From contig LSRX01000365.1 in assembly GCA_001939145.1 (NCBI GenBank), forward strand, positions 360,374 to 424,373: 64,000 nt of DNA, in the 5' to 3' direction. The notes beneath the pieces were generated by a model, which saw only the letters and a list, made by a program, of their open reading frames with translations, was not told the origin of the DNA and made no database searches. A program made the position numbers and the translations under genes. This stretch comes from Symbiodinium microadriaticum. Lineage: Eukaryota > Sar > Dinophyceae > Suessiales > Symbiodiniaceae. Positions 42,401 to 50,599 of the stretch are shown in pieces (position 1 is the stretch's first letter; every line of letters starts with the position of its first letter).

Positions 42401-44476
42401 AAGCGCAAACACAGCATCGCGAGGCTGATGTCCCGCATCAGCAAAGGCAGCGCTGAGTATGCACAGAGCCGGTCGACGAAACATCAAGACATGGACCCAC
42501 AAGCCAATGATTGAAGCAAGCAATGCCGCCGTGGAAGTGCCCCGAAAGACGAGCTGGCATGTCAGATACATCAAGACTCCTGTGCGGTGGCGCGGGGCCC
42601 CAACGAACCCGACATCACCGTCAACCTCGGCACCCAGGAAAACACCTTGAAGAAGGTTGCGCTTCCTCTTCTTCTCGTGCTGCACCAACTGCACATCGCA
42701 ATATGCTTTCTCAGCTTGCTCGAAAATCTCTGTGTCGCGCGCACGAGCCCTAGAATAGAACTCTGCACGCGTGATTTTCTGGGCAACCACATGATCATCC
42801 ACTGCAAGTAGTTCCGCTGTATCGCCTCTGGGAAAGGGCTTGCGGTAAGCCACTGTTTCATCAGCTCTCATGCTGCCGCCCAAGAAACGCAACACATTGT
42901 GATGCGATTGCTGTGCGATCTCGACCGCACAACAATCGCCCATTGCCAGCGTAGCGAGTGCAAGAAAAACCGGTTCATCATGCACATTAGGTTGGAAACA
43001 CGAAAGATGTTGCACTTCGTGGGGCAGGAGTTTAAAGCGGATACAGTTCCTAGCAGCTCTAGCTGGAGTCACAGCGAATGTGTAGTAAAATTCGGTAAGG
43101 TCGTCAGCCGAAAGTCTAAGGACTTGGTTGTTGTTCAACTGCACAAGTGTCAACAGGCATCCAGGAGCGAGGCCACGTGTGTAGTTAGAGTAAGGCTGGG
43201 TCCGGGAATTAACCACAGTAGGATTAATGATTAGCCTATCCCAAGTGCGATCCTTCGGGATGGCAAACAATCCGACTGCTTCCTTGGGGTCAACCTTAGA
43301 ACACTTAACAAGTTGAAGCGCCCCTACTTGATCCCACTTAGTCGCAAGTGCTAAGAGTTCGCCCTTAGAGCAGTGCACCTGAGCTGCGCGAGCAGGCGGC
43401 CAGGCATCCTGAGACAAGCGAAGCGAGTCAGGGTTGCGGTACACTGCTCGAACTATTGGGTCACTCAGATACGGTGTGGGGTCGAACTGGGGAGCTTGTT
43501 CCCATTTGATTCTCGAGGCAACGACTTCCTTGTATTGAACCGAACCCCCCAGCCTAACGTGCCCTAGGTTAGGAGGGTCGAGGTTGTGCGATGGTGCATC
43601 GGCAGGGGACCTGGATCGAGCCTCGGGTGGCAAAATGCCAAGGGCCTGATCTGCTCTCTCGTGACAGCTTTTTGGCGGTGAACCCGAGTCACGATGAGAG
43701 GGTGCAGAGTCTGAAGGATTACGCGGCCTAGGTCCCGAAACCCGCGTGTAAGGATCAAACTCGGCAGACAATGCAGCAACTAATTCATCGAGGTCCACAT
43801 CCGAGCATGGCATGGCATGACAAGGCAGTTCCTGCGCAGCGTGCAAAAGGGCTGCAAACTTTTCCTCGCAACGTCCTAGAGCGGCACCGGTGAGGGGCGC
43901 GGCTCCAAGGAAGTGGCACACATGACGGCTGAGAATGCTCTGCATATCAAGCTGCTCCACAGACAAAGGGCCGCCAACACAAGCTGCCCGCGGAGGCGTT
44001 TTAGGACAACCTAAGGCAAACCAGTTCAGTGTTGCAACGACCCAGGAAAGGAGCTTGGAGCTGAGAGCTAACATGCGTTTGCGCTTCCGTCTGCGGGGGC
44101 TCAGCTTGCAGGAGCCTGTCCATCGCCACCGCGGTGGGGGACAAGGCCACAGGATGCCTCGTTCAGAAGAAGCGGGCTGACTGGTGCAGGCGGGTGGAAC
44201 TAAGGAAAGGGCAACAAAGTGCGAAAGCCCAACCCTAGAACAACCTAAAAGACGAAAACAACTCTCGACCCAAATCCTAAAGTCTAGAGGGTTTTCGGGC
44301 AGAGGCTGGTGAACGGGGTCGGGGCTCGAGGGCACATCCTGGTGACCATCAAGACTAGCCGACGACTGCGTTCGAGCCCCGGCTGCTGGCATCGAATTAG
44401 AAAACTCAAAAGGGGACTCGGAGTGTCCCGGCGCCACGTGCTCCGCACAGGCAGCCTTAAAAGGATCATGGTTCAT
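39461..44476 (-). CDS. ORF2 polyprotein: RT, split RNase H with C5-methyltransferase-like insert, 2A, tyrosine recombinase
   Basis: 1671 residues from MNHDPFKAA. This is the first Met after the ORF1 stop, 14 bases downstream; the frame stays open upstream inside ORF1 but reads as a shadow there. Reverse transcriptase, about 405-575: motif A LRLSADDLTEFYYTF (Asp458), motif B TLAMGDCCAVEIAQQSH, motif C LLAVDDHVV (Asp560-561). RNase H: first Asp726 in LYAMDASPGGAG, then Glu1142 (HINIQEARA), Asp1167 (LIDSRVLLG) and Asp1216 (NRADGPSR). Between them, about 800-1010, is a methyltransferase-like fold: LEVFSGSKVW (808-810), FGPPCRTFG (Cys868), FSVEQPGSS (Glu922). A 2A motif at 1267-1279 (DIERNPG|P) would release residues 1279-1671. 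The C-terminal part is a tyrosine recombinase: box-I-like MLHPNEF (His1489 where Arg is usual), LRGSGAT (Arg1592), GRW and nucleophile Tyr1624 in EFYLQEV. Confidence 0.8.
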   Translation of the reverse strand: MNHDPFKAACAEHVAPGHSESPFEFSNSMPAAGARTQSSASLDGHQDVPSSPDPVHQPLPENPLDFRIWVESCFRLLGCSRVGLSHFVALSLVPPACTSQPASSERGILWPCPPPRWRWTGSCKLSPRRRKRKRMLALSSKLLSWVVATLNWFALGCPKTPPRAACVGGPLSVEQLDMQSILSRHVCHFLGAAPLTGAALGRCEEKFAALLHAAQELPCHAMPCSDVDLDELVAALSAEFDPYTRVSGPRPRNPSDSAPSHRDSGSPPKSCHERADQALGILPPEARSRSPADAPSHNLDPPNLGHVRLGGSVQYKEVVASRIKWEQAPQFDPTPYLSDPIVRAVYRNPDSLRLSQDAWPPARAAQVHCSKGELLALATKWDQVGALQLVKCSKVDPKEAVGLFAIPKDRTWDRLIINPTVVNSRTQPYSNYTRGLAPGCLLTLVQLNNNQVLRLSADDLTEFYYTFAVTPARAARNCIRFKLLPHEVQHLSCFQPNVHDEPVFLALATLAMGDCCAVEIAQQSHHNVLRFLGGSMRADETVAYRKPFPRGDTAELLAVDDHVVAQKITRAEFYSRARARDTEIFEQAEKAYCDVQLVQHEKKRKRNLLQGVFLGAEVDGDVGFVGAPRHRTGVLMYLTCQLVFRGTSTAALLASIIGLWVHVLMFRRPALCILSAAFADAGHQPRDAVFALSRQTLNELAALVVLGPVLQSDLRIEYTPFLYAMDASPGGAGICRAPVAQHVIAELWRHTEQKGYYSKLESPAAALLREQGLEPAVPSEMPKPGFCAETLFPRPLQEGILFDVLEVFSGSKVWTRAHVQLGISAHPGVDTAAPPPFGADLRDKRVFQDLLALVLRRVVGEFHFGPPCRTFGSLRRPRLRSKDRPAGFSCSEPLTAEHNTLARRTAFLCSLILHSGGFFSVEQPGSSVMFYLHCFRVLIWAGAVVTRFCCCSFGSPFMKPMQWLHNKPWLLKLAGQCSCPHKGQHLLVQGSFSPSFLSVFRSRCRPSVAAVFGVEPKLGASVASFSGTYPLPLVQQMAAGSLQAKRGAIEIIPLSHKCSCLEEFGWAPPADRERTGEPLSTQRGDSGSCLVPSGSDPEDFVGPTRRAFFDDPEWVGELADSLPFEEVVRYRFKQQGHINIQEARARKTWLKHLCRYFRRSRTVGLIDSRVLLGASAKGRSSSAALCHVQRTELPFVLGGGLYTGGLHVYSSKNRADGPSRNRPPDAPTKALPTWYQALCLGDYTLFDVYVASQGVPKIASRWLRLLLLLGGDIERNPGPATGVFGATGRRSSRLPIQSRPQVPLQPARAAAVSGSECSESPAARAPDAPGRSASLPPRRRAPAPVRAARGPLDLQSGFAASTRQKMTKSLEAFRCWLLDEFGLSLPQVLSSQRSAALALRAYGLALFEGGFPRYLLVYAITAVQDLCPEFRSHLTPAWQIDKKWQLAEPGSCRPVISRPVLLAALSVALLWGWADWAAITLLGFLCMLHPNEFIVLTRGDLVLPVDALSADRIAYIHIGNPKTARFARRQHCRLEDDVALRFLEARYTSRPFTERIFRGSLHTYRQQWNSIMAKLGVPFRQADRGATPGVLRGSGATFLYAETEDLALVAWRGRWSKIKTIEFYLQEVAAQLLLQQLGPTARERIRLFSSFTRALLEHAISVSAPRNRASP
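40640..40699 (-). other. 2A-type ribosome-skipping peptide in ORF2
   Basis: Encodes a Leu-rich run followed by GGDIERNPGP. This matches the 2A consensus D-x-E-x-N-P-G|P with the hydrophobic stretch usually found upstream. Skipping between Gly1278 and Pro1279 would yield RT-RNase H-methyltransferase (1278 residues) and a free tyrosine recombinase (393 residues). The 2A motif is known from some RNA viruses and some non-LTR retrotransposons; activity here is inferred. Confidence 0.8.
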
Positions 44477-44490
44477 ATTCGAGGCGGTCC

Positions 44491-46149
44491 TCACTTGGTG
44501 TCCTCGATTGCTCCCCTCGGCTTGCGAGGTGGTCGTCGCGGTCGCACCGGGGCAGTCGTAGTGGCAGGGTCCTCTGCTTCCTCGGTGGGGGTCTGAGTCG
44601 CGCCTCCGCGCGGTCCGGACTTCATCCGGCCCTCCAAGAACTCTATGTCCCGTAGATAAGCCACCTGAGCTGCAATCCACGTGCTCTGGCACAGCCGGGC
44701 ATAAGGGCGAAGATCCGAACGGCGATGTTGCAGGAGCGAGGTGTCCGGGTCGGGAAGGCCCCCGAGTAGCCAGGCCATTTGCGACCTGCCATTGTCGATC
44801 GCCCACTGCTCCACCATAACCAGGCCTCTTGCCGCCCAAAACTCGGCCAGCTCGTCCTCCTGCGAGCGGGCGTCCTCCCACATGTGCGCGAAGAAAAAGC
44901 CCATCAGCGTCAGTGTCTTCAGCTCTCGAATGGGCACCTTCCTTTCCATGAATTGCCGCATCATGCCAGGAGGCTGGTTTGCCAAACCCAGCTCCGTCTG
45001 CGCCCGGGCTGCCACCGCCTGAGCGAACTCCTTCTTCTTGGTCAACACGCGTAGGTAGGCGTCCCTGGCCGCGACCCCGCGGGCCCCAGTGACGCTGCTG
45101 CCGCCTTCGCTGCCCGAGCCGCTTGAACCTTGCAGCACATGTGCAATCGGATCCGAAGGTGGTGCCCTGGCTGCAGCGAGCTGTGCAAGGACCTGAGTCT
45201 GGGTAGCCAGGAAACGCATCATAGCGGCTTGGGCCGGGTCTGTCGGCGCCGCCTCCGGTGCCAAAGCCTCCAACTCGATCTCCGCAAGCTCGTCGTTCGC
45301 GACCTGGGTGGCGAGAGCTCGCGGCTGGTTCTCGTGCTGCGCCAGCCGGTGCGGTTGAGGGCCAGCTGCTTCCTGAAGTCGTTTCCAGTCCTGGGCTGTC
45401 AGGTCGGGAGCACCGGTCTCCAATCCATCGAAAAGCGAACGGGGCCCTCGAGCAGGTGGTGCCCGCTCCGTCGGTCCGGCTGTCTGCGCCTTTGCTAGAC
45501 GCCCCCGGCTCTGCTGCCCCTCCAGTTCCAGGATGCGAGCTTGCAGCTGTGCCACCACGTTGGCTTGGGCATCCTCGTCGTCGGGGGGGCCACGGGCGGA
45601 CGCCTCGTCGACCTCTCCTTCTTCTGGGGTGTCCCGGCCTGATCCAATCCGGCTGGCCGCTGTCACATACTCGCCGAGAGCAGGGTCGTCCACGACTTCT
45701 GCTATCCAGCGATCTGCCAGCTCCAGAGCGGCGCTGCGAATAGGTCGCACAACCTGGGCGTCCTTCCGTATAGCCAGCAACTCGAAGTTTCCTCGGCCGC
45801 TCTTCCGGAAGTAAGACAGGGCCCCCCAAGGGGCGTCGACCAAGTAGATCTCCTTGCTGCCAGCCACGCGCCGCCGCACAGTCTCGACTTCCACCTCGGC
45901 AGGCTTGTAGAGCATGGCCTCGGCGCCGTCCGGAGAAGCGGCTGCCGCTGCCAACACCTCGGTCACGCGGTCCTCCACATCGCAGATAAACATGAATCCC
46001 CCGGGCCGAACTCGAATCACGAAAGCCACGGCCCGCCAGCTCGGAACCTCGCTGCCATCCGTAAGATGACAGAGTCCCAAAGGGCGGTCTGGGTCGCTGG
46101 CCTCGCCCAGCCGCCGCACCTCTGTAGCACTCAAATAACGGCCGGCCAT
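44491..46149 (-). CDS. ORF1 of the retrotransposon (possible structural/Gag-like protein)
   Basis: 552 residues from MAGRYLSATEVRRLGEASD. Residues 1-150 look folded (SWRAVAFVIRVRPGGFMFIC, EIYLVDAPWGALSYFRKSG). Residues 165-260 are acidic and low-complexity with a short coiled coil (VVAQLQARILELEGQQ). Residues 360-500 are helical and may oligomerise (KKKEFAQAVAARAQTELGLA, LTLMGFFFAHMWEDARSQED). The tail is basic and Pro-rich (PVRPRRPPRKPRG). No zinc knuckle or protease was seen. Its position before the RT ORF suggests a Gag-like role; I recognise no named family. It overlaps the end of ORF0 by 19 bases and stops 14 bases before the ORF2 ATG, which fits termination-reinitiation. Confidence 0.7.
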   Translation of the reverse strand: MAGRYLSATEVRRLGEASDPDRPLGLCHLTDGSEVPSWRAVAFVIRVRPGGFMFICDVEDRVTEVLAAAAASPDGAEAMLYKPAEVEVETVRRRVAGSKEIYLVDAPWGALSYFRKSGRGNFELLAIRKDAQVVRPIRSAALELADRWIAEVVDDPALGEYVTAASRIGSGRDTPEEGEVDEASARGPPDDEDAQANVVAQLQARILELEGQQSRGRLAKAQTAGPTERAPPARGPRSLFDGLETGAPDLTAQDWKRLQEAAGPQPHRLAQHENQPRALATQVANDELAEIELEALAPEAAPTDPAQAAMMRFLATQTQVLAQLAAARAPPSDPIAHVLQGSSGSGSEGGSSVTGARGVAARDAYLRVLTKKKEFAQAVAARAQTELGLANQPPGMMRQFMERKVPIRELKTLTLMGFFFAHMWEDARSQEDELAEFWAARGLVMVEQWAIDNGRSQMAWLLGGLPDPDTSLLQHRRSDLRPYARLCQSTWIAAQVAYLRDIEFLEGRMKSGPRGGATQTPTEEAEDPATTTAPVRPRRPPRKPRGAIEDTK

Positions 46150-46793
46150 GGCCGACCCGCTGCTGCCAGATATGCGTTTGCTTCAGCTTGCGAAGCAAAC
46201 CCGTGGCTGATGGATCCGTCCTCAAAGCTGCCGTTCCGGCTGACGAGCTTCAACTTGTAAGTGGCGTAGCTCTGCGTCGAGAAGCCGGCCGGGTGGGCAG
46301 CACACCGCAGGCAAATATACCAGCAGTTGCGCACTCGGATGGGCGCCGACTTGTCGACGACCCGAACCGGCCCTACCAAGGCCCGCCCAGCACTGAATCC
46401 TGCTCGTAAGGCTCGTGCCACTCGCCCGTTTGCCGTCCAAGGAAAGCAATCAGACAAAGAGCCTCGGAAATGCTCAAAACTTCCAAGGTCAACCTCGTTC
46501 AGATCCTCGGCTGTCTGGAAATGCTGCAGCCTGTTCGCCAGCTCAGTCACCACACCGGCCGCGAGCGGAGGCTCGCCAGCAAGGGGTCCAGAAGGATGGG
46601 GCCCAAGGTCAGAGGCACTTGCCAGATCGCGTGCCGCACTCGGTGCTGGCTCTGCAGGCTCGGGCAAGCTAACCACTGAAAAGGAAGCTGAAGACGAGGG
46701 CAATGTAGAGCCTGGGTCGTCAGCGCGGATTGTTATGTTCAGACCACGAAGTCTCACGGTTATCTCCTCAAGTTCGTCACCCCCCGAGCTCAT
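46131..46793 (-). CDS. ORF0 of the retrotransposon, unknown function
   Basis: 220 residues from MSSGGDELEEITVRLRGLNI. The frame is open for another 92 codons to a Met at 47069, but that part is compositionally poor, so I prefer the internal Met. An N-terminal beta-like segment (EITVRLRGLNITIR) is followed by a disordered Pro/Ser/Ala region. A conserved-looking C-terminal domain carries a Cys cluster, RNCWYICLRCAAHPAGF, and YATYKLKLVSRNGSFEDG, ending AEANAYLAAAGRPWPAVI. The CxxxCxxC group could bind metal or nucleic acid. Expression is probably coupled to ORF1 through the 19-base overlap. Confidence 0.65.
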   Translation of the reverse strand: MSSGGDELEEITVRLRGLNITIRADDPGSTLPSSSASFSVVSLPEPAEPAPSAARDLASASDLGPHPSGPLAGEPPLAAGVVTELANRLQHFQTAEDLNEVDLGSFEHFRGSLSDCFPWTANGRVARALRAGFSAGRALVGPVRVVDKSAPIRVRNCWYICLRCAAHPAGFSTQSYATYKLKLVSRNGSFEDGSISHGFASQAEANAYLAAAGRPWPAVI

Positions 46794-47065
46794 GCACGAT
46801 ACTCCCGGAAGCGGTTGGCAACTGTAGTGGCTGGAGCCGTCGGAAGCGGATCCAGGTAGGCCGCTAGCAGCCTGATGCAAGTCGAGGTCACTCGCCGCGC
46901 CTGGGAAGATAAAGCCAGAGCTGTGCAGATGATTCCCCAAACGCAGCCGCAGCAGAAAAGGATCAGCCCGCACAGGATGAAGAACGAAGGGCCCCAAGTT
47001 GAAGGAGGGAGCGTCCAGGCCCGAAATTCGCGAATGAGATCCGAAACGACTAGGGGCCACATGAA

Positions 47066-47117
47066 CCAAAAAGCTTGAATCAGTCGAACAATGGCTTGGG
47101 AGTACGCGATACTTGCA
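47066..47117 (-). repeat. A1 split direct repeat (5' end of the element)
   Basis: 52 bp, identical to 39219-39270. Beyond its outer edge the sequence is pure CCCTAAA array. Confidence 0.85.
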
Positions 47118-48072
47118 AACCCTAAACCCTAAAAACCCTAAACCCTAAACCCTATACCCTAAACCCTAAACCCTATACCCTAAATCCTAAACCCCTAAAC
47201 CCTATACCCTAAACCCTAAACCCTAAACCCCTAAACCCTAAAGCCTCACTGCCCTTCGAGACACAGGACCCTCGGACTTGAGGGCCTGGACGCTGAAAGT
47301 TAACAGGCTTCGGAAGCCCAAACCCGAACCTCCCGAACCTCAGTTTGGAGCTTTAGGGTTTAGGGTTTAAGGGTTTAGGGGATTAGGGGTTTAGGGGCTT
47401 AGGGGTTTAGGGTTTAGGGGATTAGGGGTTTAGGGGTTTAGGGGTTTAGGGGATTAGGGGTTTAGGGTTCAGGGTGTTTTCTTAAGCACATTGTTCCACC
47501 TAGCAGTCAAGGTCGGCAGAATCCACATTGTGGAAGGCTGGCCCCCAGGAACGGCCATACATCACTACTCGCAGCCCGACCCTCACTCACAGGGGTTTAG
47601 GGTTTAGGAAACCCTAAAGAACTAGACCCTAAACCCGAAACCCTAAACCCCTAAACCCCTCAACCCTAAAGCCCTACAGCCCTAAAGCCCAAAAGCTCCA
47701 AGCCTAAGCGCCTCTCCCGGATTCGCCCAAACCATCCCTGTGAGGGCCTCGTGCGACGGTCCGCCTGCGGAGACTTGGTGGGGGAAAAGGTCCCTAAAGC
47801 CTAAAACCCTAAACCCTAAGCCCTAAAACCCTGAACCCTGAAGCCTAAATCCTAAACCCTAAAGCCTAAACCCTACAGCCCTCAAACCCAAAAGCCCTAA
47901 ACCCTGAAACCCTAAACCCTAAACCCCTGAACCCTCGAGCCTGTGTACAGGCAGCAGGCTTCCAGGGCTGAGTTTCCGGCTTATTTAGGGATTAGGGTTC
48001 AGGGTTTAGGATTTAGGGTTCAGGGTTTTATGGATTAGGGTTCAGGGTTTAGGATTTAGGGTTCAGGGTTTT
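47118..48072. repeat. Alternating CCCTAAA and TTTAGGG arrays
   Basis: Four blocks: C-rich 47118-47250, G-rich 47350-47475, C-rich 47625-47940 and G-rich 47985-48072, split by 50-110 bp of unique sequence. At 47591-47625 a G-rich run turns directly into a C-rich run (TTTAGG|AAACCCTAAAG). The last block stops at the N at 48073. Confidence 0.9.
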
Positions 48073-48073
48073 N

Positions 48074-48162
48074 CGCGAATGAGATCCGAAACGACTAGGG
48101 GCCACATGAACCAAAAAGCTTGAATCAGTCGAACAATGGCTTGGGAGTACGCGATACTTGCA
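48074..48162 (-). mobile_element. Truncated 5' end of a second copy of the retrotransposon
   Basis: 89 bp identical by eye to 47029-47117: the whole A1 repeat plus 37 internal bases. It starts at the N at 48073. Outside, it abuts AACCCTGAGCCCC, which agrees with the first copy's right flank for only six bases (AACCCT), so it looks like a separate insertion rather than an overlap of the same locus. Confidence 0.75.
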
Positions 48163-49519
48163 AACCCTGAGCCCCTAGTATAGAACCCTTTAAAGGAACC
48201 CTTTAAAAGAACCCTATGGAAACACTATTCTAACCGTTAAGGCCCCTATATTCGAAACGATAGGGTTGTTCCAAGCGCCCGGGCAGCTGCCCGATCTGCG
48301 GCGTCGACCCGGGCGCGCGCCGTGAGGAGAGCGGAGAGTAGCGCCTCGGGTATTAAAAAGGGATGTGGGCGCCCACACTCGAACACTCCAGGCGAGGTAT
48401 GTGGTTCGAGATATCGGGATGTAGGGTTTACGGCTTTAGGCATTGAGGGGCTAGGGTTTGGAGTTTATGGGTATAGGGATTTTGGGTTAGGGTTTTCAGG
48501 GCCCTGGATGAGGATCATTTCAGGATCCAGGGATTTGCGAAGGTTCTACGTACAATTTTTGGAAAGGCTTAGAGCTCTTTTTGGCTGGGCTTTCTTTAGG
48601 GGGTACAATGTGCTTGGTTTAGGTTCTTTCGTACAAGGTGTTCTGGGTGTACTTGGTTTTAGGTTTTTTTCGGAAGCTGAGTTAGTGGTTTTTACTTACA
48701 GGATCAGAGCGCGTGGTAGGTAAGGTTATGAATAGGGTAGCTAAGATTTCATCTGCATGTAACCCTTAACTAAGGTACCTGTAGTCCTACCTACTCACTC
48801 CCCAGAAACCTTCAGGCCGGGTTCGGGGTTTGGGGTTTTGAGGCCTGAAAACTATCCGTGGATGAGACCCTCTTAAACTCCAAAAAAAGGGAATAATATG
48901 GAATCCCTACCGGGCCACCTAGTTTAGGATTCTGCGAGTTCGGGTTTGGCGGAGGCGGGTGCTGTCAGCCTTGGCCCTTCGTGCACACCTTTTGTCCTCA
49001 GAGGTAAAGAAGGACTGCAGTACCGCTTAAACTATGGCGGGATCCATACTCCCCCTAAACCCCTAAACCCTGAACCCTATGGTTTAAGGGTGTGTGGGTC
49101 ATTTAAGGGGCAACTTAGACGCTCCGGGCGGCCTGGCCTTCGACCTTCAAGACCTACCCTTCAGTGGCAGTTATGGGTAGTTTCTCGAAATACTAACCAA
49201 GATGGGAGATTCTCAAAATGAGGAACCCCAATGCCGACCCGAAAAGCACGATCCTCTGTAAAGGGCACAGGGGCCCCTAAACAAGGGGTTGGCTCTCTGA
49301 AGCAGTTGACTAAAAGTCCTGCATGCCAAGCCTGCACCTAAAGCAGCTCCCCCAAATTTTGTCGCGAAAACGGGGGGCCTTAAAATGTCAAACGGGATGT
49401 GGGGTAATGTGCAATATACGTACAAAGACTAATGATTCAGACCTCTATCCCCTAAGTCCCCTAAACCCTTATACTAGGCCAGGAAATAATCCTTGTGGTA
49501 TTCCTTTCATGCATATGGG
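48163..49519. other. Stretch without a recognised gene
   Basis: A foldback-family single end AAGGCCCCTATATTCG lies at 48238-48253. A weak minus-strand frame at 48246-48443 (LLSALLTARARVDAADRAAA) could be an exon but has no support. The rest is unique with scattered TTTAGGG units. Confidence 0.35.
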
Positions 49520-49614
49520 TAGTTCTCTAGATCAGGTTTCCTTTCCAGGTCGCCAAAACAGTATGGCACCCTCATTAACAAAGACCCTGTAAGGGAAACT
49601 AATAAAGATAACTA
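49520..49614. repeat. Foldback element, TAGTTCTCC family, copy 2 (diverged)
   Basis: Ends TAGTTCTCTAGATCAGG and an inverted, decayed partner ending AACTA; the core AGTATGGCACCCTCATTA matches copy 1. Confidence 0.5.
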
Positions 49615-50503
49615 CACAAATAAGACCCTGATAGCACCCTTATAATAGAAACCCCATATAGGAACTACTATACATCCCTTCAAAATAACTAGCAAATAAG
49701 ATCCCATAATTGAGATGTCTACGTTCAACTCCGAACCCCCCGAGCTGAAATTTCCAGTTGACGAAGGCATTTTTCTCACAAAGCGTCAGGGGACCGCGAA
49801 GCAAAGAGGGAGGATTTGGGCTTTCGGCGCTCACACCGGATTTGGGGTTTAGGGATTCGGGTTTAGGGGCGTTGGGGTTTAGGGTTTAGGGGTTTACTGC
49901 TGCTCCCTCTCAGCCTCCGCGGCCGACGATGTTCAAACAGATGTTCGGATGCTCGCAACTGCCTTTTACCCTCAGAGTTCTGCAGCTTATTAGGGTAATT
50001 AAGATACCATAACAGGGATCTACAGTAGCTAATAGGGCTTCCTTAGTTGAGGCTTTGCTTCAAGTCGTCTTTCAGGGAAACCACGCCTTTTCATCAGACC
50101 TACCCCTTGGAAGCACCCCCCTAAACCCTCAACCCTCCTAAACCCTAAGCCCTAAACCAACACCCTGAAGCACCAAAACAAGTTACACCCCGACATCCCT
50201 TTAAACTTTGGGGAGGACTGGATTCATTCTTGGTGTTATTGCAACCATCATTCCCTCCCTTATTTTTATTTTCAGCAGGATTATGAGTCGGGTTCTGGGG
50301 TACAACAACCAGACTACCGGGTTTGCAAAAGCCTAACCCTGACATTCTTCGCGAGACAGCTGCAAAATTTAGGACACGGGCAGCTGCCAGGCCTTCCTCG
50401 TAGCTCCCGACACTCGAAGCAAGCGCCAGGCGACTGCTCTCTGATTTAGGGTCCCTTTTAGGGTTCCTCAGAGGGATCTACAAGGGTGTGCCTCTACAGG
50501 GTT
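49615..50503. other. Stretch without a recognised gene
   Basis: A TTTAGGG patch at 49842-49895 and a donor-like GTGTGAGCGCCGAAA motif on the minus strand at 49819-49835. No convincing coding frame. Confidence 0.35.
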
Positions 50504-50599
50504 AGTTCTCTAGATTACGGTCCCTTTCAGGGTCCTTGCTACAAGGGTGCCGTACTATTTGTTTGGGACCTCAAAAGGGACCCTAGTTTGGAGAACTAC
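50504..50599. repeat. Foldback element, TAGTTCTCC family, copy 3 (inverted core)
   Basis: Ends TAGTTCTCTAGATTACGG and CCCTAGTTTGGAGAACTA. The core reads GGGTGCCGTACTA, the complement of copy 1's core, so this copy lies in the opposite orientation. Confidence 0.65.

Larger units (their letters stand above)
39028..47117 (-). mobile_element. Complete tyrosine-recombinase retrotransposon (PAT/Ngaro-like layout)
   Basis: An 8.1-kb element read on the minus strand. The order is A1 repeat (47117-47066), ORF0, ORF1, ORF2, B1 repeat (39439-39270), A2 (39270-39219), a 21-base unique gap, and B2 (39197-39028). A1 = A2 (52 bp) and B1 = B2 (170 bp), identical by eye. This A1-ORFs-B1-A2-B2 plan is the split direct repeat of PAT/Ngaro-type DIRS-order elements, which replicate by reverse transcription and insert by a tyrosine recombinase. 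The domains found (RT, RNase H, methyltransferase-like, recombinase) fit. The left flank ends in AAACCCT and the right flank begins AACCCTAAACCC, with no target duplication, as expected for recombinase insertion. Long intact ORFs and identical repeats suggest a recent insertion. Confidence 0.85.

Noticed and set aside
44477-46225. N-terminal 583-codon extension of ORF2 lying under ORF1 and the end of ORF0
   Set aside because: It reads as Arg/Gly/Ser-rich GC shadow, whereas the ORF1 frame over the same bases is clearly protein-like. The first Met after the ORF1 stop gives a sensible ORF2 start.
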